Translations under genes and position numbers: made by a program
Part shown: positions 43,456-53,073 of the stretch, piece after piece
How positions within the stretch are numbered: the stretch's first letter is position 1
Layout of the letters: each line of letters begins with the position of its first letter
The notes under the pieces: model-generated
Databases searched by the model: none
Seen by the model: only the letters and a program-made list of their open reading frames with translations
Told to the model about the DNA's origin: nothing
NCBI GenBank assembly: GCA_035293565.1
Contig: DATGMP010000080.1
Span: forward strand, 28,288-92,287
Direction: 5' to 3'
Length of the DNA: 64,000 nt
Origin: DATGMP01 sp035293565
GTDB lineage: Bacteria > Pseudomonadota > Alphaproteobacteria > BOG-932 > Roseiterribacteraceae

Positions 43456-45798
43456 CTAGAACTGCTTCAGCAGGCGATCGATGTAGTCCAGCTCATAGCG
43501 GGGTCTGTTATGCTCGCCGGCGCGGCGGCGGAGCTCGTCCAATATGTCGCGTGACTTCTGGAGCTCGCGCTCGGTCGGCACCTTGACGCTGTTGCCCGGA
43601 TCGAAGCGGGCGCGGCCGAACGGATCGCGATCGCCGCGGCCTTCGCCTTTCTTCTCGGTCATACCGTCTTCGGAGAGCTGATCGGAGAGCGAATGGACAG
43701 CCTCGTCGAGCTGTCCGGCAGCTTCCTCCTGCTGCGCATGTGCGCCGCCCTTGGCGCCGCGCTGAAGCGACTTGGTCGCGTTCCGCATGGCGCGATCCGC
43801 GCCGCCCAACGCCTTGGGAATGGAGCCCATGGCCGAGTCGAGGTCGCGCATCTCGTCGCCCAGCTGCTGTCGCAGCGATTCCTGAGCGTCGGCCGCGCTC
43901 TTGTCCGAGTTCTGCCCGTTCATCAGGTCGCGCTGCTTCTGTGCCAGATCCTTGAGATTGTTGAGCGCCTTTTCGCCTTGCGCGTTTTTCTGGCCGGGTT
44001 TCATTCCGGCCTTCAGGTTTTCGAGCAGCGATTCGATATAGTTGAGCATGTCTTGCGCCGCCTCGCGCGAGCCCTGCTGCGCCATCTGCTGCATCTTGTC
44101 GACCTGATCCGCCAAATCCTTGCGGTCGAGCGCACGCGTGTTCTGGTCCATCTGCATGTCTTCCGGTTTTTCGCCGGCAGCCAGCTTCTTGCGGAGATTC
44201 TCGGCCACCGCCTCCATCTCCCGGTCGATCGCTTCCTTCAGGTTCTTGGTGAGCCTCGCGATTTCGGATGCCGGCGTGCTCGGATCCCGGAGCGCCTTGT
44301 CGAGCGCCTCCTCCGCAGCGCGGAGGTTCTTTTCGGCCTCGGGCCGATCGCCTTCATCGATCTTGAGCGCCGCATCCCAGAGCAAGGCCTCGATCTCCGC
44401 GGTCGCGTTGTCATCATCGGGGGATCGGCGCCGCAATTCGTCCGCCGCCGTCCTGAGGGCCAGGAAGACGGACAAGTCATCACTGTAGGTCTCGGGCCGA
44501 TAGGCCACGGCTGCGACGCGAATTGCAATGTCCCGCCGCGGGGCCTCTTCGAGTATGAGCTGTTTGCGGGCATCGATGATGTCGCGCGCGACGGCACTCT
44601 GGAAGCTGTGCTCCGGAAGGGTCAGCGTCGCTTCCTCGCTCTCGCCGGTATGGCCGGCGGCATCGGTTGCGACGAGCTTGGCGAGCACCGGCATGCCCGC
44701 CCAGGGGTGGCTCGTCAGATCCTGGAAGCTGGTCCCGCGCAGCTCCTTCTCGTTTAGACCGGACGTGAGCATGGCTGCGATCGGATCGGCCACGACATGG
44801 TGCCGGCGCGGCACCAGCCGAACCTTCAGCATGATCGAGGTCACGCCGTAATCGTCGCTCGCCTGGTAATCGATCCTGAGCGCGCCAGACGGCATTGCCA
44901 CCGGCAGATTCGCGAAGGAAACCGCTGGCGGCTGATCCGGAACGATGTTGATCTGCCAATGGGCGAGTGTCGACCAGCCGCGCCGCACGCGGACGGTTCC
45001 GGCCTTGTCGAGAACGCTCGAGACCACGAATCCGCCGCCGGGAAGCTTGGCGAAATCCTGCCGGTCATCGCCGATCGTGAGGTGCGGGAGGCTCGAGCCG
45101 CTCGTCACATGGGCTTCGAGCTTGCTGCCGACCGGCACGGCGATCGGCTTGTCCATGTCGGGCTTCAACAGGATGGGCGAAAGGCCGGTATAGGCCGGCG
45201 GCTTTATCCAGGCATCGACCAAAGGCGGTCCCTTGACGGTCGAGAAGCTCGGCTCGAGGGCAGCCGTCACGAGATTGCCGGCGCGGGGCCCGGCGATCAC
45301 CACGGCCAGCACCAGTGTCAACATGACAGCCATACGGAGCGCCATCGGATCGGCCGGAGCCAGGCCAGGACGGGGCAACCGGAGGCGCAGACGCCGCGTT
45401 TCCAGGCGACGGCGATTAACATAAATACGCCAGAGCGAGCGCTCCGCATCGCCGGCATCGGCCGCAGGCTGGTCGAGAATGGCCGCGAAAGGCCGATGAC
45501 CAAGGCCGCTGTCCTGTTCCAAACGCCTCATCGCGGCGCCCTGGGTCGGCTGCCGGAAGCGCCGCAGGCCGGATCGAACGGAGATCGCCAGGGCGGCGCC
45601 AAGCGCCAACAGGCCGACCGCATGGATCCAGGCGGGAAAAGATTGTGGAATTCCGAGCAGCGCGGCCGCGATAAAGCCGGCGACCAAGACGACCGGGATC
45701 CAGAGCGAGGCGATGAATGCCTCGACGGTCAATACAGCTCTGGCCGCGCTGAGATAGCGGCGGGTACGTGTATCAAGCTGGTGCGTTTCGTCGGTCAT
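43456..45798 (-). CDS. TIGR02302 family (DUF4175) membrane protein
   Basis: A 780-residue alphaproteobacterial protein. Three hydrophobic segments lie in the first 180 residues (VEAFIASLWIPVVLVAGFIA, WIHAVGLLALGAALAI, MAVMLTLVLAVVIAGPRAG). A large periplasmic region follows with a proline-glycine/beta part (KGPPLVDAWIKPPAYTGL...) and then a long glutamine- and lysine-rich helical domain (MDQNTRALDRKDLADQVDKM, DQLSEDGMTEKKGEG). The C-terminus reads SRDILDELRRRAGEHNRPRY. Function unknown; it is probably a structural envelope protein. It converges with cpdR 38 bases away. Confidence 0.88.
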   Translation of the reverse strand: MTDETHQLDTRTRRYLSAARAVLTVEAFIASLWIPVVLVAGFIAAALLGIPQSFPAWIHAVGLLALGAALAISVRSGLRRFRQPTQGAAMRRLEQDSGLGHRPFAAILDQPAADAGDAERSLWRIYVNRRRLETRRLRLRLPRPGLAPADPMALRMAVMLTLVLAVVIAGPRAGNLVTAALEPSFSTVKGPPLVDAWIKPPAYTGLSPILLKPDMDKPIAVPVGSKLEAHVTSGSSLPHLTIGDDRQDFAKLPGGGFVVSSVLDKAGTVRVRRGWSTLAHWQINIVPDQPPAVSFANLPVAMPSGALRIDYQASDDYGVTSIMLKVRLVPRRHHVVADPIAAMLTSGLNEKELRGTSFQDLTSHPWAGMPVLAKLVATDAAGHTGESEEATLTLPEHSFQSAVARDIIDARKQLILEEAPRRDIAIRVAAVAYRPETYSDDLSVFLALRTAADELRRRSPDDDNATAEIEALLWDAALKIDEGDRPEAEKNLRAAEEALDKALRDPSTPASEIARLTKNLKEAIDREMEAVAENLRKKLAAGEKPEDMQMDQNTRALDRKDLADQVDKMQQMAQQGSREAAQDMLNYIESLLENLKAGMKPGQKNAQGEKALNNLKDLAQKQRDLMNGQNSDKSAADAQESLRQQLGDEMRDLDSAMGSIPKALGGADRAMRNATKSLQRGAKGGAHAQQEEAAGQLDEAVHSLSDQLSEDGMTEKKGEGRGDRDPFGRARFDPGNSVKVPTERELQKSRDILDELRRRAGEHNRPRYELDYIDRLLKQF

Positions 45799-45836
45799 CC
45801 GCCGAGCCTACCATGGAACGCGGCCATTTTCCGATC

Positions 45837-47102
45837 CTAGCGCCTGACCCATCCCGGGATTCGCTCGTCCGCGAACAGCGCCTCGACGGCCTGGCGCGGT
45901 CGAATGATCTCGAAATGACGGCCGCGGACCAGGATTTCCGCGGGCATCGGCCTCGCATTGTAGTTCGAGGCCATGGTGAAGCCGTAAGCGCCCGCCGCGC
46001 CTATGGCGACCAGATCGCCGGCCTCAATCGGAGATAACGCCCGGCCCCGTGCGAAAGTGTCGCCGGTTTCGCAAACCGGACCCGCGACATCGATCGGCGA
46101 GACGGGAGCGCCCGCGGCAGGTTCCACAACCGGCAGTATCGGATGGTAAGCGCCGTACATGCTCGGCCGCACCAGGTCGTTCATGCCGGCATCGAGGATC
46201 AATATGGCCCTGTCATCGCCATTCTTGCGGTAGATGACCCGTGTGAGAAGCACGCCCGCCGGTCCGACAACCGACCGACCGGGCTCGACGGCAAGCTTGC
46301 ATCCGAGATTGCCCACGGTTTCGGCCACCATCGCCGCATAGTCGGTGAGCGACGGCGGCACCTCGTTTTCGTAGGTGATGCCGATTCCGCCACCGAGATC
46401 GATCGAATCGATCCTGACACCATCCGCCCGTAGTGCCCTGACCAACTCGGCCGCTCGGGCATAGGCCCGGCGGAAAGGCTCCAGGTCGGTGAGCTGGGAG
46501 CCGATATGGAGCGCCACTCCGGTCGGCTCGATATACGGAAGGCGAGCTGCCGTAGCAAAAATTGCCCGGACGCGGTCGTAGGCGATGCCGAATTTGTCAC
46601 CCTTCTTGCCGGTCGAGATCTTCTCATGCGTGTTGGCATCGACATCGGGGTTGATGCGGAAAGCGGCCCGCTGCCTTCGGCCGAGCGACGCCGCAACGTC
46701 GTTCAATGCTTCGAGCTCCGGTTCGGATTCGACATTGATCTGGCCGACTCCGGCCACGACGGCTTGCGACAGCTCCTCACGGCTCTTACCGACGCCGGAA
46801 AAGACGATGCGCTCTGCAGGAACGCCCGCCGCAAGCGCCCGCTTCAGCTCACCGCCGGAAACGATATCGGCACCCGCGCCCAACCCTGCGAGAAGCGCGA
46901 CCACCGCCAGATTGCCATTCGCCTTCAGCGCGAAATGGATGCCGACATTCAGCCCGTCCATAGCATCCGCATAGGCGCGATAGTTCGCCTCGATTACCGA
47001 GGCCGAATACACATAGGTCGGCGTGCCGGCAGCGGCCGCGATGTCGGAGAGATCGACCGCCTCGGCATGGAGGCGGCCGTCCTTGTAGGCGAACCCGCTC
47101 AC
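45837..47102 (-). CDS. lysA: Diaminopimelate decarboxylase
   Basis: A 421-residue PLP alanine-racemase-fold enzyme that makes lysine from meso-DAP. The PLP lysine lies in HFALKANGN, and other landmarks are YSGVGKS-like VFSGVGKSREEL, INVESEPEL, GLGAGADIVSGGEL, HIGSQLTDL, DLGGGIGITY, EPGRSVVGPAG and VCETGDTFARGR. The start is GTG and overlaps the stop of the small lipoprotein gene (GTGA), giving the order argH-lipoprotein-lysA. Confidence 0.95.
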   Translation of the reverse strand: MSGFAYKDGRLHAEAVDLSDIAAAAGTPTYVYSASVIEANYRAYADAMDGLNVGIHFALKANGNLAVVALLAGLGAGADIVSGGELKRALAAGVPAERIVFSGVGKSREELSQAVVAGVGQINVESEPELEALNDVAASLGRRQRAAFRINPDVDANTHEKISTGKKGDKFGIAYDRVRAIFATAARLPYIEPTGVALHIGSQLTDLEPFRRAYARAAELVRALRADGVRIDSIDLGGGIGITYENEVPPSLTDYAAMVAETVGNLGCKLAVEPGRSVVGPAGVLLTRVIYRKNGDDRAILILDAGMNDLVRPSMYGAYHPILPVVEPAAGAPVSPIDVAGPVCETGDTFARGRALSPIEAGDLVAIGAAGAYGFTMASNYNARPMPAEILVRGRHFEIIRPRQAVEALFADERIPGWVRR

Positions 47103-47266
47103 AGCCGTTCGCCTGGCGAATCCGGCGGCGGGTATTTTTTAGGATAGACCTGCGGCTGTTCTCCCGGGTCGAGCGCAGGCGGATCGAGGTGGCGCGGCTT
47201 CTTTCCGCAGCCGCTCGTCGACAGAGCCAGGACGGCCAGCACAAGCATGAGGGTGGCCCGCTTCAC
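47099..47266 (-). CDS. lptM: Small lipoprotein (LptM/YifL type)
   Basis: A 55-residue lipoprotein precursor. The leader MLVLAVLALSTSGC ends in a lipobox (LSTSGC, acylated Cys at about 20), followed by GKKPRHLDPPALDPGEQ and a Pro/Tyr/Lys-rich tail. Small lipoproteins of this kind between argH and lysA are widespread; LptM stabilises the LptD outer-membrane translocon in Escherichia coli, and the assignment here rests on size, lipobox and location. GTG start overlaps the argH stop by GTGA. Confidence 0.75.
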   Translation of the reverse strand: MKRATLMLVLAVLALSTSGCGKKPRHLDPPALDPGEQPQVYPKKYPPPDSPGERL

Positions 47267-48705
47267 AGAAACCGCTCCTTGGCGTTCGCAATCGCCTCCT
47301 TGACCCGTAGCGGCGATGTTCCGCCCTCGCTCTGGCGGCTGGCGACCGAGGCTTCGACCGTCAGCACCGCGCGGATCTCTTCGTCGATGCGGGGTTCGAC
47401 CGAACGGAACTCGTCCAAGCTCAGATCGGCGAGTTGCGCGCCCCGCGCTTCCGCGAGCTTCACGAGCCGGCCGGACACATGGTGCGCCTCGCGAAACGGC
47501 ATGCCCAGCTTCATGACCAGCCAATCGGCCAAGTCAGTGGCCGTGACGAAACCGCGATCCGCAGCGCGTCGCATCGCCGCCTCGTCCACTTTCATATCGG
47601 TCACCATGCCGGTCATCGCCGCGAGCGCCAGCGCAAGAGTCTCTTCGGTCTCGAAGACCGGCTCTTTGTCTTCCTGCATGTCCTTCGAGTAAGCGAGCGG
47701 CAGCCCCTTGAGCGCGATCAGAAGGCTGTTCAGATGTCCGATCACGCGTCCAGTCTTGGCGCGAACCAGTTCCGCCGCGTCCGGGTTGCGCTTCTGCGGC
47801 ATGATCGAGCTGCCGGTGGTATACGCGTCCGATAAGCGGATGAAACCGAACTGGTCGGAGGACCAGAGCACCAGCTCTTCGGCGAAGCGCGACAGATGCA
47901 CGGCAAGGATCGACGCGGTCGCCAGATAATCGAGCGCGAAGTCGCGATCCGAGACCGCATCGATCGAGTTTCTTGCCGGGCGCGCGAAGCCCAATGCCTT
48001 TGCGGTCATCGCGCGGTCGATCGGGTAGGGTGACCCCGCCAGCGCCGCAGCGCCCAAAGGGCATTCCTCGGCGCGCCTGCGCGCATCGTCGGCGCGACCG
48101 CGGTCTCGCCCCAACATCTCTACATAGGCTAGCAGATGATGCGCGAGGGTTACCGGCTGGGCGAGCTGCAGATGGGTGAAACCCGGCATGATCGTGGTGA
48201 CGTGCCGCTCGGCCTGCTCGATCAACGCCATCTGAAGCGCACGGATGTCGCCTTCCATTCGGCTCAGTGCTCGGCGGATCCAAAGCTTGAAGTCGGTCGC
48301 CACCTGATCGTTGCGCGAGCGGGCCGTATGCAGTCGGCCGGCGGCGGGCCCGATCAGCTCGGCCAACCGCGCTTCGATATTGAGGTGGATATCCTCATGC
48401 TCGATCTTGAAGTCGAACGCGCCTTCCTCGATCTCTGCCGCGACGGTGTCGAGCCCGACGCGAATCGCCTTGGCGTCCTCGGTCGTGATGATGCCGGCAT
48501 AGGCGAGCATGGCGGCATGCGCCTTGGAGCCCTCGATGTCCTCGCGCCAGAGCTTGCTGTCGAAGCCGATCGAAGCATTGATCTTCTGCATGATGGCCGA
48601 GGGACCTGCGGCAAAGCGGCCGCCCCACAGGAGGTTGGCGCCGCCATTAGTATCAGTTGGCCCGCCGCCGGTCTGCGGAGGCTTCGCATTAGGAGGATTG
48701 CTCAT
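47263..48705 (-). CDS. argH: Argininosuccinate lyase
   Basis: A 480-residue fumarase-superfamily lyase, the last step of arginine synthesis. Motifs include NLLWGGRFAAGPS, HTARSRNDQVATD, PGFTHLQLAQPVTLAHHLLA, and the catalytic loop GSSIMPQKRNPDAAELVRAK with the serine of SSIMPQKRN. The ATG at 48705 begins MSNPPNAKPP; longer frames run through unrelated sequence. Its start codon overlaps the ATG of divergent tlpA. It heads argH-lptM-lysA. Confidence 0.96.
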   Translation of the reverse strand: MSNPPNAKPPQTGGGPTDTNGGANLLWGGRFAAGPSAIMQKINASIGFDSKLWREDIEGSKAHAAMLAYAGIITTEDAKAIRVGLDTVAAEIEEGAFDFKIEHEDIHLNIEARLAELIGPAAGRLHTARSRNDQVATDFKLWIRRALSRMEGDIRALQMALIEQAERHVTTIMPGFTHLQLAQPVTLAHHLLAYVEMLGRDRGRADDARRRAEECPLGAAALAGSPYPIDRAMTAKALGFARPARNSIDAVSDRDFALDYLATASILAVHLSRFAEELVLWSSDQFGFIRLSDAYTTGSSIMPQKRNPDAAELVRAKTGRVIGHLNSLLIALKGLPLAYSKDMQEDKEPVFETEETLALALAAMTGMVTDMKVDEAAMRRAADRGFVTATDLADWLVMKLGMPFREAHHVSGRLVKLAEARGAQLADLSLDEFRSVEPRIDEEIRAVLTVEASVASRQSEGGTSPLRVKEAIANAKERFL

Positions 48706-49291
48706 GGGACTGGGACCGATCGCCTGCCTTCGCCGAGCGGGGTTGACCAGGATGGCACTTGCGGCGCTTCTCCTGGCGCTGTCCGCGACCCAAAGCCGCG
48801 CCGACAGCGGTTTGCCCGGCAAACCGGGGCAACTTATCGAGACCCGGCCGCCGGGGCCAGTCCCGGCGCTCACTTTCACCGACATCAACGAGCAACCCGC
48901 CAATCTTGATGCTTATAAAGGCAAGCCGTTGATCATCAATCTGTGGGCCACTTGGTGTGCCCCCTGCGTCAAGGAGATGCCATCGCTCGCCAAACTTGCG
49001 GCGGAACTCAAGGACCAGGGCGTGGCGGTGGTCGCGATCTCCGAGGACCGGGGCGGCAAGTTCGTCGTCGACCCGTTCCTCAAGGACCACCAGATCGAGG
49101 GCCTCCCGGTCTATCTCGACAAGACCATGTCCACGGGCAAAGCCTTCAAGGCGACGACGATCCTGCCGATGACCCTGCTGATCGACGCCAAGGGCGAGGA
49201 GGTCGGGCGGGTCTATGGCGATCGTGACTGGGATACGGCCGAGAGCAAGGCCGAGATCACGAAGCTCTTCGGGCTCAAGACATCAGGTTGA
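48704..49291 (+). CDS. TlpA family disulfide reductase
   Basis: A 195-residue thioredoxin-fold protein with signal peptide (LRRAGLTRMALAALLLALSATQSRA) and redox motif WATWCAPCVKEMPSL, the WCxPC signature of TlpA/ResA periplasmic reductants that serve cytochrome or protein thiol maturation. AGGAGG lies seven bases before the ATG and is antisense to Pro codons of argH. A downstream ATG at 48752 would shorten the leader. It is convergent with the cytochrome c dehydrogenase gene. Confidence 0.9.
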   Translation: MGLGPIACLRRAGLTRMALAALLLALSATQSRADSGLPGKPGQLIETRPPGPVPALTFTDINEQPANLDAYKGKPLIINLWATWCAPCVKEMPSLAKLAAELKDQGVAVVAISEDRGGKFVVDPFLKDHQIEGLPVYLDKTMSTGKAFKATTILPMTLLIDAKGEEVGRVYGDRDWDTAESKAEITKLFGLKTSG

Positions 49292-49297
49292 TGTCGT

Positions 49298-51169
49298 CTA
49301 TTTCCCGTCGACCGTGAAGACGAGCAGCGCGTTTCCGGGATGCTGGACCGGGGTGGTGCCCGAATTCACGAGCAGCATGCCGTCGGCCGCAACGATCGCG
49401 CCCATGTCGATCGCGCCGCCCTTCGCCTTTACGCCATTCACAGCGTCGAAACTGCGCCCCGTGTCGAAATCCCAGACGATCTTCCCTGTCACGGCATCAT
49501 AAGCTCGGACATGGCCGTCCCAGGAGCCGGCGAAGACCGCGCCAGGGACGGCCGTAACGCCGCTCGGCTGGGCCTTCGTGCAATTGACGGGGCCCCAGCC
49601 GCAGACGGGCGGCGGGGCAGGGGTGTGCCACGCATGCCGCCCGGTGGCAGGATCGAAGGCCCAGACCCCGCCAGGTTCGTAGGGCGGCTTCGCGTTCACG
49701 TCGCCGATGCTGACATAGTAGCGCACGGGGTCGGCCGCCGGACCCCAGACGATCGAGCCCACATTGCTGCCCTCGCCGATCTTGTCCTGCCAGACAATCT
49801 TGCCTTTGGCGTCCGGATCGAAGCCGTAGACCACGCCCGACTTCGCACCATCCAGGATGATCTGCTTGCCGTTCGACAGGTCGTGAATTGTAGGCGATGC
49901 TCCGAAATCGAAATCGGGGCCGGGCGCCTTCGGGCAATTGCCCGGAGTCACGCCCGGAAAGCAGCCGACGACCCAATCGTCATGCTTCTTCACCTGTGTA
50001 GTCCAGACCCGTTTCCCTGTTTGAAGATCGATCGCGATCACGGCGTCGGTCGAATCCGTCGGTGTGTCGGTATAGGAGTCGCCGGTTCCGACATAAATCA
50101 GCCCGCGTTTCTCGTCGATTGTCGGTGAGTCCCAGATCGCGCCGCCCGCCGGCGCGTACATCTGTGTCCCGATGTCATTCTTCCGGGTGGGCTTCGGAAC
50201 CTCTCGGATCGAATAGCTCTTCCACAATATCTTGCCGCTCGCCGCGTCGAGCGCGACCACGCTGCCGCGGAAGGTACAGCATGAATAGCTGGGCGTTCCG
50301 CCGCCTACCTCCTCCATCGACGAGACCGGAACATAAAGGTGACCCTTGTAGAGCTTAGGGGCGCCGGTGATTCGGGCCTGCGGATGATCCTCGACCGAAA
50401 CCGTCCAGAGCGCCTTGCCGGTCTCCGCATCAAGCGCGAAGACATTGCCCTTCTCATCGCCGAAATAGGCGGCGAACCGTGCGGCCGCAGAGGCGGGCAA
50501 CGCGCCGATCGATACCGCGGTTCTCACGGGCGCGCCCGCGTCGAAGGACCAGTAGGTGCAACCGGTCTTGGCATCGAGCGAGAAGACCGTTCCGACCCGG
50601 CTGGTGATGTAGACCCGTCCGGCGACGACCGAAGGTTGCCCGTAGGCGATGTCGGGGTAGGCGAAAGCCCATTTGAGCTTGAGCCGCGGCAGGTCGGCAG
50701 CCGTGAATCCCGGTGTCGGCTGATAGCGCGAATTGACCAGATCGGGACTCCAGCCATTCCAATCGCCGCTGTCTCCGACCGCGATCATCGGGCCGGGCTT
50801 GGTGCAGAGATCGGCGTTCGGGTCCGGCTCCGGCGATTCCCCGGGCTTCCGTCCGGTGAGGTAGGTCGCGATTTCGCGCATCTGGTCAGCCGAGAGCCCC
50901 GCCGCCTGCTGCTTCATGACGCCCCGCGACAGCGTTCGAATGATGCTTTCGGGCGAGCGCACGATGCCGAGGAAGGTGCGGGGCGGGATGCGCCCGGTAG
51001 GGTGGTCGTGGCACTGCGCGCAGCGCTCCTTGTAGAGGATGCCGCCAGGACTGTCGTCGCGTCCCTGCGTGGGCACCGTCTGATGCTCGCCGTTGGGCAT
51101 CTCGATCGCCCGTGCCGAAGGCGCGAGCACCATGTACACGGCCAGCACGGCCAAGACTTTCCAGGGCAC
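49298..51169 (-). CDS. PQQ-dependent dehydrogenase with N-terminal cytochrome c domain (polyvinyl-alcohol dehydrogenase-like)
   Basis: A 623-residue periplasmic quinohemoprotein. A leader (VLAVLAVYMVLAPSARA) is followed by a cytochrome c domain with CAQCH (C50, C53, H54) and a probable Met ligand in RGVMKQQ. The remainder is a beta-propeller of WSFDAGAPV/GKALWTVS/GKILWKSYS/GKRVWTTQV type repeats, with a vicinal Cys pair (SCCTFRG) like that near PQQ in alcohol dehydrogenases. It resembles polyvinyl-alcohol dehydrogenase (cytochrome); substrate is not certain. The GTG at 51169 follows GGGGAGAG; an upstream start would overlap hbd. Confidence 0.8.
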   Translation of the reverse strand: MPWKVLAVLAVYMVLAPSARAIEMPNGEHQTVPTQGRDDSPGGILYKERCAQCHDHPTGRIPPRTFLGIVRSPESIIRTLSRGVMKQQAAGLSADQMREIATYLTGRKPGESPEPDPNADLCTKPGPMIAVGDSGDWNGWSPDLVNSRYQPTPGFTAADLPRLKLKWAFAYPDIAYGQPSVVAGRVYITSRVGTVFSLDAKTGCTYWSFDAGAPVRTAVSIGALPASAAARFAAYFGDEKGNVFALDAETGKALWTVSVEDHPQARITGAPKLYKGHLYVPVSSMEEVGGGTPSYSCCTFRGSVVALDAASGKILWKSYSIREVPKPTRKNDIGTQMYAPAGGAIWDSPTIDEKRGLIYVGTGDSYTDTPTDSTDAVIAIDLQTGKRVWTTQVKKHDDWVVGCFPGVTPGNCPKAPGPDFDFGASPTIHDLSNGKQIILDGAKSGVVYGFDPDAKGKIVWQDKIGEGSNVGSIVWGPAADPVRYYVSIGDVNAKPPYEPGGVWAFDPATGRHAWHTPAPPPVCGWGPVNCTKAQPSGVTAVPGAVFAGSWDGHVRAYDAVTGKIVWDFDTGRSFDAVNGVKAKGGAIDMGAIVAADGMLLVNSGTTPVQHPGNALLVFTVDGK

Positions 51170-51215
51170 GGACGCTCTCCCCTCATCCGCCGCGTTCGCG
51201 CGCGGCTTGGCTGAT

Positions 51216-52094
51216 CTATCGAGTCGGAACCGGCTTCTCGCCGCGATAATCATAGAAGCCGCGGCCTACCTTTCGGCCCAGCCAGCCGGCCTCGACATAT
51301 TTCACCAGAAGGGGGCAGGGGCGGTATTTGGAATCGGCCAGCCCCTCATGGAGCACGTGCATGATCGAGAGGCAGGTATCGAGCCCGATGAAATCGCCGA
51401 GCGCGAGCGGCCCCATCGGATGATTGGCGCCGAGATGCATGGCGGTATCGATCGCTTCGACCGAGCCCACGCCCTCATAGAGGGTGTAGATCGCCTCGTT
51501 GATCATCGGTACGAGGATCCGGTTGACGATGAAGGCCGGAAAATCCTCGGCGACGGCGATCTGTTTGCGGAGCTTCTCCTCGATCAGAGTCCGAACGGTC
51601 GAGAAGGTCTCGTCATCGGTCGCTATGCCGCGGATCAGCTCGACGAGCTGCATCACCGGAGCGGGATTCATGAAATGCATCCCGATGAATTTCTCGGGAC
51701 GGTCGGTCGCGGCGCCCAGCCGCGTGATCGAGATCGAGGAGGTGTTGGTGGCGAGAATCGCGTCCTTCCGCAACATCGGAGTCAAGTCGCGGTAAATGGC
51801 GCGCTTGATCGTCTCCTGCTCTGTCACGGCCTCGATCACCAGGTCGGCCTCTGCGACCTCGCGCAGATCGGAGGTGGCATGAATCCGAGCCAACGCAATC
51901 TTTCGGTCGACGCTACTGACTTTCCCCTTGGCGACCTGCCGCTCGATATTGTGGTCGATCGCCGCGAGCGCCCGTTTGAGCGCGTCACCTTCGATATCCT
52001 GGATCGTAACCTCGAGCCCAGCGAGGGCACACACATGGGCAATGCCGGTGCCCATCTGGCCGGCACCGATGATCCCGATCTTTTCGATCGTCAT
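51216..52094 (-). CDS. hbd: 3-hydroxybutyryl-CoA dehydrogenase
   Basis: A 292-residue NAD(P)-dependent dehydrogenase: IGIIGAGQMGTGIAHVCALAG (Rossmann), HATSDLREVAEADLVIEAVTE, NTSSISITRLG, HFMNPAPVMQLVELI (catalytic His in GMHFMNP), AFIVNRILVPMINEA and LGDFIGLDTCLSIM. It links acetoacetyl-CoA and 3-hydroxybutyryl-CoA in butyrate/PHB-type metabolism. Immediately after etfBA in the same direction. Confidence 0.93.
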   Translation of the reverse strand: MTIEKIGIIGAGQMGTGIAHVCALAGLEVTIQDIEGDALKRALAAIDHNIERQVAKGKVSSVDRKIALARIHATSDLREVAEADLVIEAVTEQETIKRAIYRDLTPMLRKDAILATNTSSISITRLGAATDRPEKFIGMHFMNPAPVMQLVELIRGIATDDETFSTVRTLIEEKLRKQIAVAEDFPAFIVNRILVPMINEAIYTLYEGVGSVEAIDTAMHLGANHPMGPLALGDFIGLDTCLSIMHVLHEGLADSKYRPCPLLVKYVEAGWLGRKVGRGFYDYRGEKPVPTR

Positions 52095-52122
52095 GCTACG
52101 AGGGTCCCGCGCCGGCCCATAC

Positions 52123-53070
52123 TCATCCGGCCTTGCCCAGCTCCTCGGCCAACTCCGGCAGGACCTTGAAAAGATCGCCCACCAGACCGTAATCGGCCAC
52201 CTGGAAGATCGGCGCCTCGGCGTCCTTGTTGATCGCGACGATCACCTTCGAATCCTTCATCCCGGCAAGGTGCTGGATTGCGCCGGAGATCCCGACTGCG
52301 ATGTAGAGATCGGGAGCGACGATCTTGCCGGTCTGCCCAACCTGATAGTCGTTGGGCACGAAGCCGGCATCGACTGCGGCACGGGAAGCGCCGATCGCCG
52401 CGCCGATCTTGTCGGCAACTGCCTCCAGCAGCTTGAAATTCTCGCCGTTCTGCATGCCGCGGCCGCCGGAGATCACGCGGCGCGCGGAGGTCAGCTCCGG
52501 CCGCTCGGACTTGGAGAGCTCCTGGCCGACGAATTTCGAGAGTCCGGCATCGCCTTTCGACGAGACCGTTTCGATTTGTGCCGAGCCGCCTTCGACGGGC
52601 GCCGCGTCGAACGCGGTCCCGCGTACAGTAATCACCTTGATCGGGTCGCTCGATTGCACGGTCGCGATCGCGTTCCCAGCGTAGATCGGACGGGTGAAGG
52701 TGTCCGGTCCCTCGACGCTCAGAATCTCGCTGATCTGCTGAGCGTCGAGCAGCGCCGCTATGCGCGGCATCAGGCTCTTGCCGAATGAAGTCGCCGTCGC
52801 AATGACGTAATTATCGCTCCGGCTCTTGACCAGATCGACGACGAGCGGCGCGAGATTTTCGGGCAGGCCGTACGCGAGCTCGGGGCCCTCAGCCAAAAGC
52901 ACCTTCGCGATACCGGGCACCTTGGCCATGGCCTCAGCGGCTGCGCGGCAGTTCGCTCCTGCGACGAGCGCATGGACCTCGCCGCCCAGCTCGGTCGCCG
53001 CGGTGACCGCGTGCCGCGTCGCGGTCTTGATCGTCTGATTGTCGTGTTCGGCGATGAGAAGGGTCGGCAT
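52123..53070 (-). CDS. etfA: Electron transfer flavoprotein alpha subunit
   Basis: A 315-residue FixB-type subunit. Visible are GRGMQNGENFKLLEAVADKIGAAIGASRAAVDAGFV (FAD-binding), QVGQTGKIVAPDLYIAVGISGAIQHLAGMKDSKVIVAINKD and VGDLFKVLPEL. It carries FAD and passes electrons from acyl-CoA dehydrogenases to ETF-quinone oxidoreductase. Three bases separate it from etfB. Confidence 0.95.
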   Translation of the reverse strand: MPTLLIAEHDNQTIKTATRHAVTAATELGGEVHALVAGANCRAAAEAMAKVPGIAKVLLAEGPELAYGLPENLAPLVVDLVKSRSDNYVIATATSFGKSLMPRIAALLDAQQISEILSVEGPDTFTRPIYAGNAIATVQSSDPIKVITVRGTAFDAAPVEGGSAQIETVSSKGDAGLSKFVGQELSKSERPELTSARRVISGGRGMQNGENFKLLEAVADKIGAAIGASRAAVDAGFVPNDYQVGQTGKIVAPDLYIAVGISGAIQHLAGMKDSKVIVAINKDAEAPIFQVADYGLVGDLFKVLPELAEELGKAG

Positions 53071-53073
53071 GTC

